The notes: a model not told the origin generated them from the letters alone. DNA of 32,876 nt from Spirochaetales bacterium (GCA_028719825.1 JAQYLW010000032.1:1-32876); one strand, 5' to 3'; shown: positions 16,263 to 25,669, counted from the stretch's first letter. A program made the numbers and translations.

Positions 16263-17994
16263 CTATCTTTTTGGCAACTTCGAACCTTTTAATCTTCATT
16301 GTGCTTGAGGTTGGCATTTTTTCATCCGTAACATCAACCTTGGTAATGCGCTTGTAGCTTGGTAAACGTTTGTTTACCTCTTCCACTATAGATTCAAGCT
16401 TTGCTTTTATCTTTACAATGGAGCCTTCACGTTCTTCACATTCTTTTGTGGGTTTAATAATAGCTCTTATGCCTTCAACCTTGCGTTCTTTATTGGCAGA
16501 ATACCCTGTTACAAGAATCTGTTCTATATCGGTACAAAGCTGGAATGCATCCTCTATCTCTTCGGGGAAAACATTCTTGCCACCCTCTGTAACAATTATA
16601 TTCTTTGCTCGTCCCGTAAGATACAGGTAATTTCTTTCATCAAGATGCCCAACATCTCCCGTGCATATCCATCCATCGGGTGTAAGAACCTCTTTTGTTG
16701 CATCAGGGTTGTTATAATATCCGCTCATAACCATTGGACCCTTTGCATAGATCACTCCGTTTCCGTCACTGTCCGGATCAACAATCTTGAGCTCTGTTCC
16801 GGCTATTACTTTTCCAACAGATGATTCAACATAATCATATGTTGGATTGAGCGTTAAAATCGGGCTTGTTTCAGTCATGCCGTAGCCCTGAACAAAATCA
16901 ATTCCAAGAGCATTGAAATCGTGGAACGTGCTTTCGGGAAGCGGACCGCCACCGGAAATACATATTCTGATTTTATCCATGGACAATTTTTTCAAAACGC
17001 TTTTAAACAGAACTCGTCCAATGTTTTTACCGGTGCGTTTCTTTATGCGAGCCGATAAATTGATAAGAGAATACATTATTGTTTGAACAACTTTACCCTT
17101 TGCATCTATGTTTTTCCTTACACCGGCTATAAACTTGTTGAACAACATCGGCACGGCAAGGAACATTGTGACATTCCCTCGTTTAAGATCCGAAAGAAGG
17201 CTTTGAACAGCAAGCCTTTTGCCGAAGACTATAGCTGCCCCTACGGATATAGCCTCTATAAACACGGCAAGCATGGTATATGCATGGTGAATAGGAAGAA
17301 TGGCATAGAAGGTATCCGTATGATATATGTTCATATTAGCCTGTGCAAGATAGCAGTCTGACACAAAGTTTTTATGAGTAAGCGTTACGCCCTTTGGAAA
17401 TCCTGTTGTTCCTGAGGTGAACAAAATTGCTGCAATATCATTTTCGTTTCTGTTGAACTTTGTTGGTTCTTTTTCATTTGACACGCTTTCATTGCTGCAC
17501 CAATTCAAAATATAATCATCGCCTATATCCTCAAGACAGACTTTATGAGCATACTTAACAGAGCCTTCCGTTTCAAGGCCTTCATACTTATCCTTATCGG
17601 CAAATATAAATTCTACTCCTGCAAATGAGGCAAGATGATTGACATCCTTAAAAGGTAAGGAGTTATCCAATGGAACAACAACGGCATCAGCAAACAGAAC
17701 GCCTAAATACGCTAAGGCCCATTCAGGGCTATTTTTGCCTATTACGGCAACCTTGTCCCCGTCTTTAACTCCGTTTTTTTTGAGTTTTGATGCAATCTTT
17801 TTTACAATATCAAGGGCTTCACCATAGGTGAATGATATATGTTTTGGATCAAAGCACTCAAAACACTTTTCTTTTGAATAGCGCTTAGCATTTATCTCGA
17901 ACATCTCCGGAAGTGTTGGCCACTCACCGTTAAAATATGTTCCCCTGTACTCGTCAAGCCAAACCCATGGCGTGAAGGAATCTTTTGTTTTCAT
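16243..17994 (-). CDS. long-chain acyl-CoA synthetase (AMP-forming)
   Basis: About 583 residues of the ANL adenylating superfamily. Motifs: ILFTSGTTGFPKGVTLTHKN (P-loop-like), VQGYGMTETSPILTLNP (adenine motif), GWICTGDVGHLDERNYLYLTGRAKNIIVTEGGKNVFPEEIE (FACS signature and hinge), and a C-terminal MPTSSTMKIKRFEV with the catalytic Lys. It activates free fatty acids with ATP and CoA, or makes acyl-AMP/acyl-ACP. I start at the ATG at 17994 (MKTKDSFTPW), which has AAAGGTG about seven bases upstream; the ORF-track extension is not typical of the family. Followed by era with a 20-base overlap; two tRNA genes lie upstream on the same strand. Confidence 0.9.
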   Translation of the reverse strand: MKTKDSFTPWVWLDEYRGTYFNGEWPTLPEMFEINAKRYSKEKCFECFDPKHISFTYGEALDIVKKIASKLKKNGVKDGDKVAVIGKNSPEWALAYLGVLFADAVVVPLDNSLPFKDVNHLASFAGVEFIFADKDKYEGLETEGSVKYAHKVCLEDIGDDYILNWCSNESVSNEKEPTKFNRNENDIAAILFTSGTTGFPKGVTLTHKNFVSDCYLAQANMNIYHTDTFYAILPIHHAYTMLAVFIEAISVGAAIVFGKRLAVQSLLSDLKRGNVTMFLAVPMLFNKFIAGVRKNIDAKGKVVQTIMYSLINLSARIKKRTGKNIGRVLFKSVLKKLSMDKIRICISGGGPLPESTFHDFNALGIDFVQGYGMTETSPILTLNPTYDYVESSVGKVIAGTELKIVDPDSDGNGVIYAKGPMVMSGYYNNPDATKEVLTPDGWICTGDVGHLDERNYLYLTGRAKNIIVTEGGKNVFPEEIEDAFQLCTDIEQILVTGYSANKERKVEGIRAIIKPTKECEEREGSIVKIKAKLESIVEEVNKRLPSYKRITKVDVTDEKMPTSSTMKIKRFEVAKKIDDKNEQ

Positions 17995-18106
17995 TTTACG
18001 CACCTTTAAGCAGAATATCTCGATGGTATAAAAGTTTTTAGTATATGTATGATATACCTCTCTTACAGATATATGATCTGTATTTCCTTTTAAAACCAAC
18101 CCGCTT

Positions 18107-18178
18107 TACTCCCTAGGGGAATCGAACCCCTGTTTAGAGACTGAGAATCTCCCGTCCTAACCCCTAGACGAAGGGAGC
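18107..18178 (-). tRNA. tRNA-Glu (anticodon CTC)
   Basis: Minus-strand cloverleaf beginning GCTCCCTTCGTCTAGG, with anticodon stem GGAGA/TCTCT and loop TTCTCAG, T arm AGGGG/CCCCT around TTCGATT. Acceptor has a terminal G-T pair. CCA is not encoded. Confidence 0.94.
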
Positions 18179-18197
18179 AAGATGAATTGTATTATCC

Positions 18198-18268
18198 CAG
18201 GGATAGAGGGATTCGAACCCCCAAAGGCAGAACCAGAATCTGCAGTGTTACCATTACACTATATCCCT
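18198..18268 (-). tRNA. tRNA-Gln (anticodon CTG)
   Basis: Minus-strand cloverleaf with acceptor AGGGATA/TATCCCT, anticodon stem GCAGA/TCTGC and loop TTCTGGT, T loop TTCGAAT, discriminator G. It lies 19 bases upstream of tRNA-Glu on the same strand, so the two are probably processed from one transcript. Confidence 0.94.
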
Positions 18269-18342
18269 AAACAAACAACAAGCGTTATTATAATTGCTTT
18301 ATATAAAAAAAGCAACATAAAACGCTTGCCTATAAACTATGC

Positions 18343-21237
18343 TTATATCAATTTTTCGCTAACAGAAGCATAAGACACGGTAACTCTTGAGCTGTATGGC
18401 AGTTCAACACCGAACTCTCCGTTATTATCCATAACATTTATATTATTGAAGTAAATCTTGGCTTTTCCTTGATTGTACGGAAGATGAACCGTAACACTAC
18501 CCTGATTGTTATAACCTATATATTGCAAAGGATCCTTACCAAGGTTACCAAGGTGACTCCATCCTCCCCCATCTTTCGCATTTACTCTTATGGTAATATC
18601 TTCGCTTTCAGTGTTTATTATAAACTTGCCGTAGAAAGAATCATTATGCTCTAAATTCTTGTATTTAATATATCCGGCTTGGTTTTGAGTTCCTTTGGTG
18701 TTACTGGCAGCCTCAAGCTTGCCGTCTGAGCTTGTTTCAATCTGTTGAGATGGAGTCCACCAGTCCCCTGCACCATAAGAATGTTGTATTTTTGAATTGA
18801 TCTCCTGAAGACGCGGTCGCGTTGCGCTTCCAAGAATCTTAACAAGCTCTTCTGCACTGCTAATAGGATTATACACTTCAAATGTGAAGGACGACGGAGA
18901 GCCGTATGTAGGACTTACGGTAATTGTTACCTCTCCTGTTTTGTTAATAGTAATAACACCTTTTGCATCTATGGAAGCAACACTTGGATCAGATGATGAA
19001 TAAGATAAATTCTGCATCGTTGCGTTTATAGGCTCAACAGATGCGTTCAACGCATAAGACTTTGTTGTAAATGGGAGATAATCAACTATGGGATTTTCTA
19101 TGGTTACGCCCGTATCTATAACACTTACAACTCTAAAGTATATTGTTTTACTATGAGCATTGCCGTCTCCATCCTCCACAACAAGAGTAAGGGTATTTGC
19201 ATCCCCTTGACGAAGTGAAAGAATGTCCATGGAAGCATCAAGAATAATGGATTGAACCTCGCCAAATACGCTTGAAGATTTAATAAGTGTATTATTTACA
19301 AGCCAACTGTATTTTACCGCCCCTTCTATTTCAGCTGGAATGCAAAGCGTTTGGGGAGAAGAAGGAGTTACCAGAATATCTCTTGCTTCAACATCATTGT
19401 TGTTAATTCTAAGATCAAAAGAATCAATGGAAGGCTGAGTAAATGTGATGGTTGGTATAACAGGTGTAAATGTATTTGAGGCTTCCGAAAGTTCGCTGTC
19501 CGGATTAAAGGTTTCTGTTTTTAAACTGTCATTCATTGATTTAACAGCATAGGCATAGCTTGTGTTTGCATACAGGTTTTTATCGGTGAATGTAAAGTCG
19601 CTATTATCCTCTACATTGATTACGGACACTGCCTGTTCTTCAAGAACTCCGTTTACATAGCGATACACTTCGTATGATGTTGCATAAGCATCTTCCGGAG
19701 TCCATGAAACAACAAGGCTCTTTCCTCCGTCTGCAGTATTTTCCGTTACGCTTGGAGCTTTTACGGGCCTTAATCGAATGCTTACCGTCTTTTCACTTGT
19801 GTATGTGATATTTGTGTTGTCCTTTGAAGTAACGGTTATCTTTGTGGTTCCCGGTTTCTTGGCAACAAGGTTTGCAGATGTATAATCCTCATTTGCCGGT
19901 GTTACAATAAACAAGGAGTCATCATCAAAGCTCCACTTAACGTCCTTTATAGTTGCATCTGATGGCAAAACAACGGAATCGAGTTTGAACGAATGTCCCT
20001 GAACAATATATGAATCCGGCATTTGACTTTCGACAATTGAAACGCTTTCAACAAGAACTTTTGGAGTAAATTCATTTGATTTGAATTCTTTTGTTTCTCT
20101 GCCGTATGGTGTGCGTGCAACGGCAGTTACTATATAATTATCCCCTCTTGTGAGGCTGTATTCAAATGTGTAAGAAGCATTCTGAGAAGCATATTCATTG
20201 CCGTTCAACATCCTTGTTTCAAGTATTTCTCCGCTGTTTGCTTTTTTAAGAACAAGCGCTACTTGATCATAAATAAGTGCACCTCTGACATCGGTATTTA
20301 CCCACGAAACCTTAAGGTCTTTTGTAGGATCTTCACCATAGCCGAGAGAAAGTTTAATCGCATTTATTTCAGACGGAATATTTTCGCCTTTCACCTTATA
20401 CAATTCGGCATTGTCGGGCTCGGACACCTGGTTTGAATAAATTTGAAACGCCTCGCCACCTACTTTCAACAACAGATACTCAGTGCTGCCCTTGGTGTAG
20501 TAGATTCCAAAGTATCCATACCCTGTTCCGGTTACCGGAATATTTGAAGTTGTGAATGTTACAGAAGTCACTCCTTCTGCAGGCTTAGAATCTATAACCT
20601 CGTATTCCCCCGAAGTGTAGTCGTTTTTATAAAAGAACTTTACCGTCATATCCGTAACTTCTTCTGAGGTCATTACTTCCCTTATAACCCCTTCCACATT
20701 GCTCGCTTCTGTCCAATCAATAGTTATTTTAACAGAACCTGTGAGGGCTTCTCCTTTATTCACGGCTTTTAAGGGAATAGTAGCCTTGTTTTCACCGGAT
20801 ACAGTTACGTTAAGGTTTTGTTTGCCTGTTCCTTCATACAGCAAAACTCTTGTATCCTGAGCCTGTTCAAGATAGGCCTTAGCTTCTGCTTTATACGATC
20901 CGACTTTAACGTTTTGAATGTCTATTTCAACACTTTTTTCTGCATCGGCAATAGCTTCACCTGAGTAAATTAAGCTGTCATCCTCCAGTGATGTGAGTGT
21001 TACGGTATAGTACTCGGCCGCTACAAGGGATGTGTTGTTCGGTTTTACCGTGCGTTTTACAGCCCCTTGTGGTTCAGAGGAATTGTTAAGAGCGGGTATT
21101 ACAACCCTTACAGTTGTACCCTCTTGCTGAATGTCACCGGGTAAAGTGGAATTTTCCGGAGAATGTAAATTCATCCTACACGAAAAAACTGTAATTAATA
21201 CTGCAAATACAAATACTGTTTTTAAATACTTTTTCAT
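18343..21237 (-). CDS. large surface lipoprotein with BIG2 and fibronectin-like domains
   Basis: 964 residues. Signal MKKYLKTVFVFAVLITVFSC with Cys20 as lipid site. The first 350 residues hold repeated beta-rich domains (for example VEIDIQNVKVGSYKAEAKAYL). A BIG2 Ig-like domain at about 400-490 carries LPSDATIKDVKWSFDDD and KPGTTKITVTS. A fibronectin type III-like domain follows (SLVVSWTPEDAYATSYEVYRY). A second BIG2 at about 745-810 carries NATMQNLSYSSSDPSVASIDAKG. The last 150 residues (DWWTPSQQIETSS, GGGWSHLGNLGKDPLQYIGYNNQG) I do not recognise; they look like a beta-sandwich tip with several Trp and Gly. This is the build of an outer-surface stalk with a binding head, as in adhesins or glycan-binding proteins. 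It stands alone. Confidence 0.85.
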   Translation of the reverse strand: MKKYLKTVFVFAVLITVFSCRMNLHSPENSTLPGDIQQEGTTVRVVIPALNNSSEPQGAVKRTVKPNNTSLVAAEYYTVTLTSLEDDSLIYSGEAIADAEKSVEIDIQNVKVGSYKAEAKAYLEQAQDTRVLLYEGTGKQNLNVTVSGENKATIPLKAVNKGEALTGSVKITIDWTEASNVEGVIREVMTSEEVTDMTVKFFYKNDYTSGEYEVIDSKPAEGVTSVTFTTSNIPVTGTGYGYFGIYYTKGSTEYLLLKVGGEAFQIYSNQVSEPDNAELYKVKGENIPSEINAIKLSLGYGEDPTKDLKVSWVNTDVRGALIYDQVALVLKKANSGEILETRMLNGNEYASQNASYTFEYSLTRGDNYIVTAVARTPYGRETKEFKSNEFTPKVLVESVSIVESQMPDSYIVQGHSFKLDSVVLPSDATIKDVKWSFDDDSLFIVTPANEDYTSANLVAKKPGTTKITVTSKDNTNITYTSEKTVSIRLRPVKAPSVTENTADGGKSLVVSWTPEDAYATSYEVYRYVNGVLEEQAVSVINVEDNSDFTFTDKNLYANTSYAYAVKSMNDSLKTETFNPDSELSEASNTFTPVIPTITFTQPSIDSFDLRINNNDVEARDILVTPSSPQTLCIPAEIEGAVKYSWLVNNTLIKSSSVFGEVQSIILDASMDILSLRQGDANTLTLVVEDGDGNAHSKTIYFRVVSVIDTGVTIENPIVDYLPFTTKSYALNASVEPINATMQNLSYSSSDPSVASIDAKGVITINKTGEVTITVSPTYGSPSSFTFEVYNPISSAEELVKILGSATRPRLQEINSKIQHSYGAGDWWTPSQQIETSSDGKLEAASNTKGTQNQAGYIKYKNLEHNDSFYGKFIINTESEDITIRVNAKDGGGWSHLGNLGKDPLQYIGYNNQGSVTVHLPYNQGKAKIYFNNINVMDNNGEFGVELPYSSRVTVSYASVSEKLI

Positions 21238-21626
21238 AATACTCTTTTATGCCACAGGGCAATTCCTTTTATTCTTGCATACATTTGGCTGCGCTTTAAT
21301 GTTTTTAGCATTTCGCTACGCTTGCATGCTTTTTTTAGCAAATTATTATTTTTCCATACAAAACTTGTCAAATGCGTACATAAAAGAAGGGCGTAGAGAA
21401 AAAAATTGTATTTTTCATTATATTAAGGTATAAAAGCCGAAAAACCCCTATTTTACTGCCATTTTTTGGGTAATTCTACAATTAGTAGAGTCAAATTTAC
21501 CCTTTAATTATAAGAAAAATACCCATTTTCTACGCTTATGAGGCGTAGAAAAACAACACAAGGGAGATAATTGATTAACTCTATAATTTAAAAAAAACAT
21601 ATATTAATTAAAGTTTGTTAAATCAA
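21238..21626. other. non-coding region with palindromes
   Basis: No credible gene is seen between the lipoprotein start and the dnaJ terminator. The region is AT-rich and holds two inverted repeats (21475-21489, TCTAC-AATTA-GTAGA; and 21526-21552, listed separately) and several scattered CTACGC/GCGTAG words (near 21317, 21391, 21530, 21543). It must contain the lipoprotein promoter; it could also hold a small RNA, but I cannot identify one. Confidence 0.5.
21526..21552. repeat. perfect 10-bp inverted repeat
   Basis: TTTTCTACGC, loop TTATGAG, GCGTAGAAAA. It has A after the stem and T before it on both strands, the reverse of a terminator, so an operator or structured RNA is more likely. Confidence 0.7.
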
Positions 21627-21664
21627 AAGCACCCATTTCCCGTTAATTTGGGATATGAGTGCTT
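21627..21664 (-). terminator. hairpin downstream of dnaJ
   Basis: Stem AAGCACCCAT/ATGAGTGCTT with one mismatch plus an inner TCCC/GGGA, followed on the minus strand by TTTTGATTT. It begins 22 bases after the dnaJ stop. T-run is interrupted, so strength is uncertain. Confidence 0.6.
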
Positions 21665-21686
21665 ATTTGTGGTTTTTGAATTATTA

Positions 21687-22829
21687 TTACGAAATAGGCA
21701 TAAGAGTTGGTTTTTCGTTGTTTGGAATTTCATCCTTAAGCATTTTTAGCAGTTCCTTACCGCGTGATGATAGGGATGTGGGGGTTGTAACATACAGCTT
21801 TATATACAAGTCGCCCTTTGCAAACAGTTTTCCTCCTTCAGACAGCGCACCTTTACCCTTAAAGCGCAACATTTTATCCGTAGTGCTCCCTGCAGGTATT
21901 TCAATACGCAGTTTTTCGCCCGTAATATGCTCAAATTCAACCGTATCTCCCAAAGCAGCCTGAACAACGTCTATAGGCATTTTACAATATAGATCGTTGC
22001 CGCTACGAACGAAATTTCTGTTTTCTTTAACGGTGATGTACACATACAAATCCCCTGCATTACCCTGTGGGGATTCATCGCCCATACCTCGTATCAGTAT
22101 TCTTGAACCCGAAGCAATACCTGGTTGTATATCAACAAGGAGCTTTTCTTTTTTACGCACCACTCCCTTACCTGAGCAATCCGGACAGGGCTTATCCACA
22201 ACAGTTCCTTCTCCTCCGCATGTTGGACATGTAGATCTCATCTGAAAGAATCCGTTAGATCTTACGCTATATCCGGAACCGCCGCATGTTGGACATTTCT
22301 TTCTGGTACTGCCGGCAGCCGCACCTGTTCCCGAACATGATGAGCACTTTACATATCTTGAATATGCAACCTCTACTTTGGTCCCCTTTATAGCCGTAGC
22401 AAGATCTATGGCTATATCATGCCTAAGTGATGCTCCCTGAGCTTGTGATGAATAATATCCGCCGTTTGAATATCCGCTATGCGTAAATCCGCCTGAAAAT
22501 ATGTTGTTTATCATATCGGAGAAAGAACCAAACCCCATATCGCCGAAGATGTCGCTAAAATCACGATAGACGTTGGAATAGTTCCCTGCCCCTCCGGCTC
22601 CTTCTACACCGCTGAACCCGTACTGATCATACATGCTGCGCTTCTTGTCATCGCTGAGAATCTCATATGCCTCAGTTGCTTCCTTAAAGCGTTCCTCCGC
22701 CTCTTTATTATCGGGATTTCTATCGGGATGGTTAGCCATAGCAATTTTTCGGTATGCTTTTTTTATCTCTTCAAGCGACGCTTTTTTATCTACGCCTAAA
22801 ACCTCGTAATAATCTCTTTTTCCTGCCAT
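21687..22829 (-). CDS. dnaJ: chaperone DnaJ
   Basis: 380 residues. J domain with [13 protein letters not shown] and the HPD triad at 34-36, a Gly/Phe-rich linker (about 75-125, [17 protein letters not shown]), four zinc-binding CxxCxGxG repeats ([32 protein letters not shown]), then the client-binding C-terminal domains. It delivers substrates to DnaK and stimulates its ATPase. AAGGGGAA precedes the ATG. It lies 86 bases behind dnaK on the same strand, with a hairpin in the gap that may reduce its expression relative to dnaK. Confidence 0.97.
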   Translation of the reverse strand: MAGKRDYYEVLGVDKKASLEEIKKAYRKIAMANHPDRNPDNKEAEERFKEATEAYEILSDDKKRSMYDQYGFSGVEGAGGAGNYSNVYRDFSDIFGDMGFGSFSDMINNIFSGGFTHSGYSNGGYYSSQAQGASLRHDIAIDLATAIKGTKVEVAYSRYVKCSSCSGTGAAAGSTRKKCPTCGGSGYSVRSNGFFQMRSTCPTCGGEGTVVDKPCPDCSGKGVVRKKEKLLVDIQPGIASGSRILIRGMGDESPQGNAGDLYVYITVKENRNFVRSGNDLYCKMPIDVVQAALGDTVEFEHITGEKLRIEIPAGSTTDKMLRFKGKGALSEGGKLFAKGDLYIKLYVTTPTSLSSRGKELLKMLKDEIPNNEKPTLMPIS

Positions 22830-22855
22830 TTAACAATTCCCCTTATACGCAAACA

Positions 22856-22891
22856 AGACGCACCTCTTCCTTTTTGGGATTCAGTGCGTCT
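22856..22891 (-). promoter_or_regulatory. hairpin between dnaK and dnaJ
   Basis: AGACGCAC (22884-22891 on the minus strand) pairs with GTGCGTCT (22856-22863) across a 20-base loop, followed by TGTTTG. It may stabilise the dnaK 3' end or act as a weak attenuator before dnaJ. Confidence 0.5.
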
Positions 22892-22915
22892 GAATGCTAT
22901 TTTATTAAAAACGCA

Positions 22916-24847
22916 TTATTTCTTTTCATCGTCAACAACGGTGTATGAAGCATCCTCTGCCTCCTTAGGTCCGTTATCGGCATTGTTGTTACCTGCGTTT
23001 TCAGATGTCGATGAAGCATTCTTTTGCTGTTCTGCGGCAGCTGCCTTGTAAATCTCCTCGGCAAGCTTATAAGAAGCAGTTTGAAGCTCCTCGCTTCCCT
23101 TTTTGATCTCCTCTGCACTTGCACTTTGATTTTCAAGGATCTTTTTAAGTGCTTCCATCTTTTCCTCTATGGTCTTTTTATCCTCTGCGCTTACCTTGTC
23201 CCCGTATTCCTTTAAGGATTTTTCGGTTGCATATATAAGGTTGTCGGCTGTATTTCTTGCATTTACCTTTTCAGCCTGTGCCTTATCCTCTTCGGCATGC
23301 GCCTCGGCATCCTTAACCATTTTTTCTATCTCTTCCTTAGGAAGTCCGGATGAAGATTCAATCTTGATCTCCTGTTTTTTACCGGTTCCAAGATCCTTTG
23401 CGCTAACCTGAACAATACCGTTTGCATCGATATCAAACGTTACTTCAATCTGTGGCACGCCACGGGGAGCTGCAGGAATTCCAACAAGATCAAACTTTCC
23501 GAGAACCCTGTTTTGAGATGCTATTTCTCTTTCTCCCTGAAGAACAACTATCGATACGGCTGTTTGGTTGTCCGCAGCAGTTGAGAACACCTGACTTTTC
23601 TTTGTAGGAATAGTTGTGTTTCTTTCAATGAGTTTTGTATTGATACCACCCATTGTTTCTATTCCGAGTGAAAGCGGTGTAACGTCAAGAAGAAGAACGT
23701 CTTTAACGTCTCCCTTAAGGATTGAACCCTGAATACTTGCTCCTATTGCAACAACTTCATCGGGGTTAACTCCTTTATGAGGTTCCTTACCGAATATCTC
23801 TTTTACCTTAGCCTGAACTGCCGGTATTCTTGTACTTCCTCCTACAAGGATGACCTCATCTATGTCGCTTGCACTAAGTCCGGCATCCTTTAAGGCGTTC
23901 CTACAAGGAATGGCTGTTCTTTCTATAATATCCGATGTCAACTGATCGAACTTTGCCCTTGTAAGCGAAACCTGAAGGTGTTTAGGACCGCTCTGATCTG
24001 CCGTGATAAACGGAAGGTTAATCTCAGTAGTCATTGAAGATGAAAGCTCAATCTTTGCTTTTTCTGCGGCATCCTTCAGTCTTTGAAGAGCCATTTTATC
24101 GTTTCTGAGGTCTATGCCGTTGGCTCTTTTAAAGTCGTCAGCAAGCCACGAAATAAGAACAGCATCTATATCATCTCCTCCGAGATGCGTATCACCGTTT
24201 GTGCTTTTTACTTCAAACACTCCGTCTCCGAGTTCCAAAATTGAAATATCAAATGTTCCTCCGCCGAAGTCGTAAACTGCTATTTTTTCGCTCTTGTTTT
24301 TGTCCTTTCCAAGTCCATAAGCAAGGGCAGCAGCTGTGGGTTCGTTGACTATGCGCTTTACATCAAGGCCTGCAATTCTTCCTGCATCCTTTGTTGCCTG
24401 TCTTTGAGCATCGTTGAAGTATGCAGGTACGGTGATAACGGCCTCTGTTACGCTTTCACCAAGATAATCCTCGGCTGTTTTCTTCATCTTTTGAAGAATT
24501 GCAGCGCTTATCTCTTCGGGGCTGTATTCCTTGCCGCGGATATCAACTTTAACGGTTCCGTTTGTTCCTTTTACAACTTTATATGGGAGTTTTTTATCGT
24601 TTTCACTCATTTCTTCAAACTTGTTTCCCATAAATCGTTTAATAGAATAAATAGTGTTTTCCGGATTTGTTACAATCTGGTTTTTAGCACTCTGTCCTAC
24701 AAGGCGTTCTCCTTTGCCCGTAAATGCAACGATAGACGGCGTTGTTCTTCCACCCTCTGAGTTAGCTATAACAACAGGATCGTTTCCTTCCATAACAGCA
24801 ACACAGCTATTTGTTGTTCCAAGGTCAATTCCAATAATCTTTCCCAT
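22916..24847 (-). CDS. dnaK: chaperone DnaK (Hsp70)
   Basis: 643 residues. Hsp70 signatures: [14 protein letters not shown] at the start, [14 protein letters not shown], and [17 protein letters not shown]; linker [15 protein letters not shown]; substrate-binding and lid domains after about 390. The C-terminal tail is rich in Ala, Asn and Glu and ends [12 protein letters not shown]-driven folding of cytoplasmic proteins together with DnaJ and GrpE, both encoded here. AAGGAGATAA is a good ribosome site. The upstream region carries a sigma-54-type element, a sigma-A-like promoter and a palindrome (separate entries). It is cut off from grpE upstream by a terminator. Confidence 0.98.
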   Translation of the reverse strand: MGKIIGIDLGTTNSCVAVMEGNDPVVIANSEGGRTTPSIVAFTGKGERLVGQSAKNQIVTNPENTIYSIKRFMGNKFEEMSENDKKLPYKVVKGTNGTVKVDIRGKEYSPEEISAAILQKMKKTAEDYLGESVTEAVITVPAYFNDAQRQATKDAGRIAGLDVKRIVNEPTAAALAYGLGKDKNKSEKIAVYDFGGGTFDISILELGDGVFEVKSTNGDTHLGGDDIDAVLISWLADDFKRANGIDLRNDKMALQRLKDAAEKAKIELSSSMTTEINLPFITADQSGPKHLQVSLTRAKFDQLTSDIIERTAIPCRNALKDAGLSASDIDEVILVGGSTRIPAVQAKVKEIFGKEPHKGVNPDEVVAIGASIQGSILKGDVKDVLLLDVTPLSLGIETMGGINTKLIERNTTIPTKKSQVFSTAADNQTAVSIVVLQGEREIASQNRVLGKFDLVGIPAAPRGVPQIEVTFDIDANGIVQVSAKDLGTGKKQEIKIESSSGLPKEEIEKMVKDAEAHAEEDKAQAEKVNARNTADNLIYATEKSLKEYGDKVSAEDKKTIEEKMEALKKILENQSASAEEIKKGSEELQTASYKLAEEIYKAAAAEQQKNASSTSENAGNNNADNGPKEAEDASYTVVDDEKK

Positions 24848-24881
24848 AATATTTATCTCCTTTTTTTTTATCTTCTTTATA

Positions 24882-24903
24882 TGACACCGATTTTACCGTG
24901 TCA
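24882..24903. promoter_or_regulatory. operator-like palindrome TGACAC-N10-GTGTCA at dnaK
   Basis: An inverted repeat whose 10-base centre on the minus strand contains TAAAAT, the -10 of a candidate TTGCAA-17-TAAAAT promoter (-35 at 24913-24918, -10 at 24890-24895). It does not match CIRCE (TTAGCACTC-N9-GAGTGCTAA), HAIR or CtsR sites. It could also form a hairpin at the 5' end of an mRNA started from the upstream sigma-54 element. Confidence 0.55.
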
Positions 24904-24913
24904 CTTATATACT

Positions 24914-24930
24914 TGCAAATAGCGTGCCAA
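24914..24930 (-). promoter_or_regulatory. sigma-54-type promoter of dnaK
   Basis: TTGGCACGCTATTTGCA on the minus strand matches the -24/-12 consensus (TGGCACG-N4-TTGCA), with the invariant GG and GC ten bases apart. A start near 24903 would give a leader of about 55 bases. The TTGCA also serves as -35 of the overlapping sigma-A-like promoter, so experiment is needed to say which is used. Confidence 0.5.
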
Positions 24931-24966
24931 TTTTACTTAATTTATTGTATTACAACAAGTTATCGC

Positions 24967-25004
24967 AAAAAAAAATAAAAGCCCTGCACATCGGCAGAGC
25001 TTTT
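24967..25004 (-). terminator. rho-independent terminator after grpE
   Basis: Stem AAAAGC-T-CTGC / GCAG-G-GCTTTT with a 6-base loop, followed on the minus strand by a run of T (nine of ten). It lies 24 bases beyond the grpE stop and separates grpE from dnaK. Confidence 0.8.
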
Positions 25005-25027
25005 TATACCCGTAATTTGGGTAATTT

Positions 25028-25642
25028 TTACTCATGTTTTCCCTTTAAGATCTTAACCTTTGCGGGGCGAATCACCTGAGAATGCAAGGCGTAACCCTTT
25101 TGCAGTGTAAGAACTACCTTGTCGTTTTCATCCTCTGTGCCTTCTTCACAAAGGCAGGCCTCGTGACGGGAGGGATCATAATCCTTGCCCACATCGTCTA
25201 TTTCTTCTATTCCCCATTTTTTAAGAACGGTGAGGAACGAAGTTTTGATAAGCTCTATTCCTTTTTTCACACTTTCGTCGGCAGATGATGAAAGCGCTGC
25301 ATCAAAACTGTCAAGACACGGGATGAGGTCCTTTATAATCTCTTTGTTTGCAAATGACACGGCATCCTCTTTGTCGCGCTGCATTCTTTTTTTTGTATTT
25401 TCACAATCTGCAACGGCACGGAGCATTTTGTCTTTATGACTGTTAACAAGGGCTTCAAGCTCTGTAATTCTATCCTTTAACTGTTCGGCTTCCGATTTTT
25501 CCTTAATGTCGCTTTCGTTTTGATTATCATTGTTGACTACCTGTTCCTCATTAGGTTTTTTCTTGTCTTTTTCCTTATCTTCCATATCCGCCTTTTTTTT
25601 AGAATTATGGTTTTGTTTATCGTCTGTATTGTTTTTGTTCAC
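25028..25642 (-). CDS. grpE: nucleotide exchange factor GrpE
   Basis: 204 residues. A long charged, Lys/Asp/Asn-rich N-terminus (about 50 residues, disordered) is followed by the coiled-coil (EQLKDRITELEALVNSHKDKMLRAVADCENTKKRMQRDKED) and the beta-wing ending HSQVIRPAKVKI, the typical GrpE signature. It releases ADP from DnaK. GTG start with GAGGT just upstream. Unlike many bacteria it does not run straight into dnaK: a strong terminator follows it. A TTGATT-17-TATCAT promoter lies about 25 bases upstream. Confidence 0.95.
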   Translation of the reverse strand: MNKNNTDDKQNHNSKKKADMEDKEKDKKKPNEEQVVNNDNQNESDIKEKSEAEQLKDRITELEALVNSHKDKMLRAVADCENTKKRMQRDKEDAVSFANKEIIKDLIPCLDSFDAALSSSADESVKKGIELIKTSFLTVLKKWGIEEIDDVGKDYDPSRHEACLCEEGTEDENDKVVLTLQKGYALHSQVIRPAKVKILKGKHE

Positions 25643-25669
25643 TTTTATTACCTCGTAGGTTTTTTTTAA

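Noticed and set aside
18182-18373. 63-residue plus-strand ORF over tRNA-Gln
   Set aside because: It runs through the antisense of a tRNA gene and the 3' end of the surface lipoprotein.
21627-21664. CIRCE heat-shock operator near dnaJ
   Set aside because: AGCACCC and GAGTGCT recall CIRCE halves, but the spacing is far larger than nine bases, one arm has a mismatch, and it is downstream of dnaJ, where a terminator is expected.
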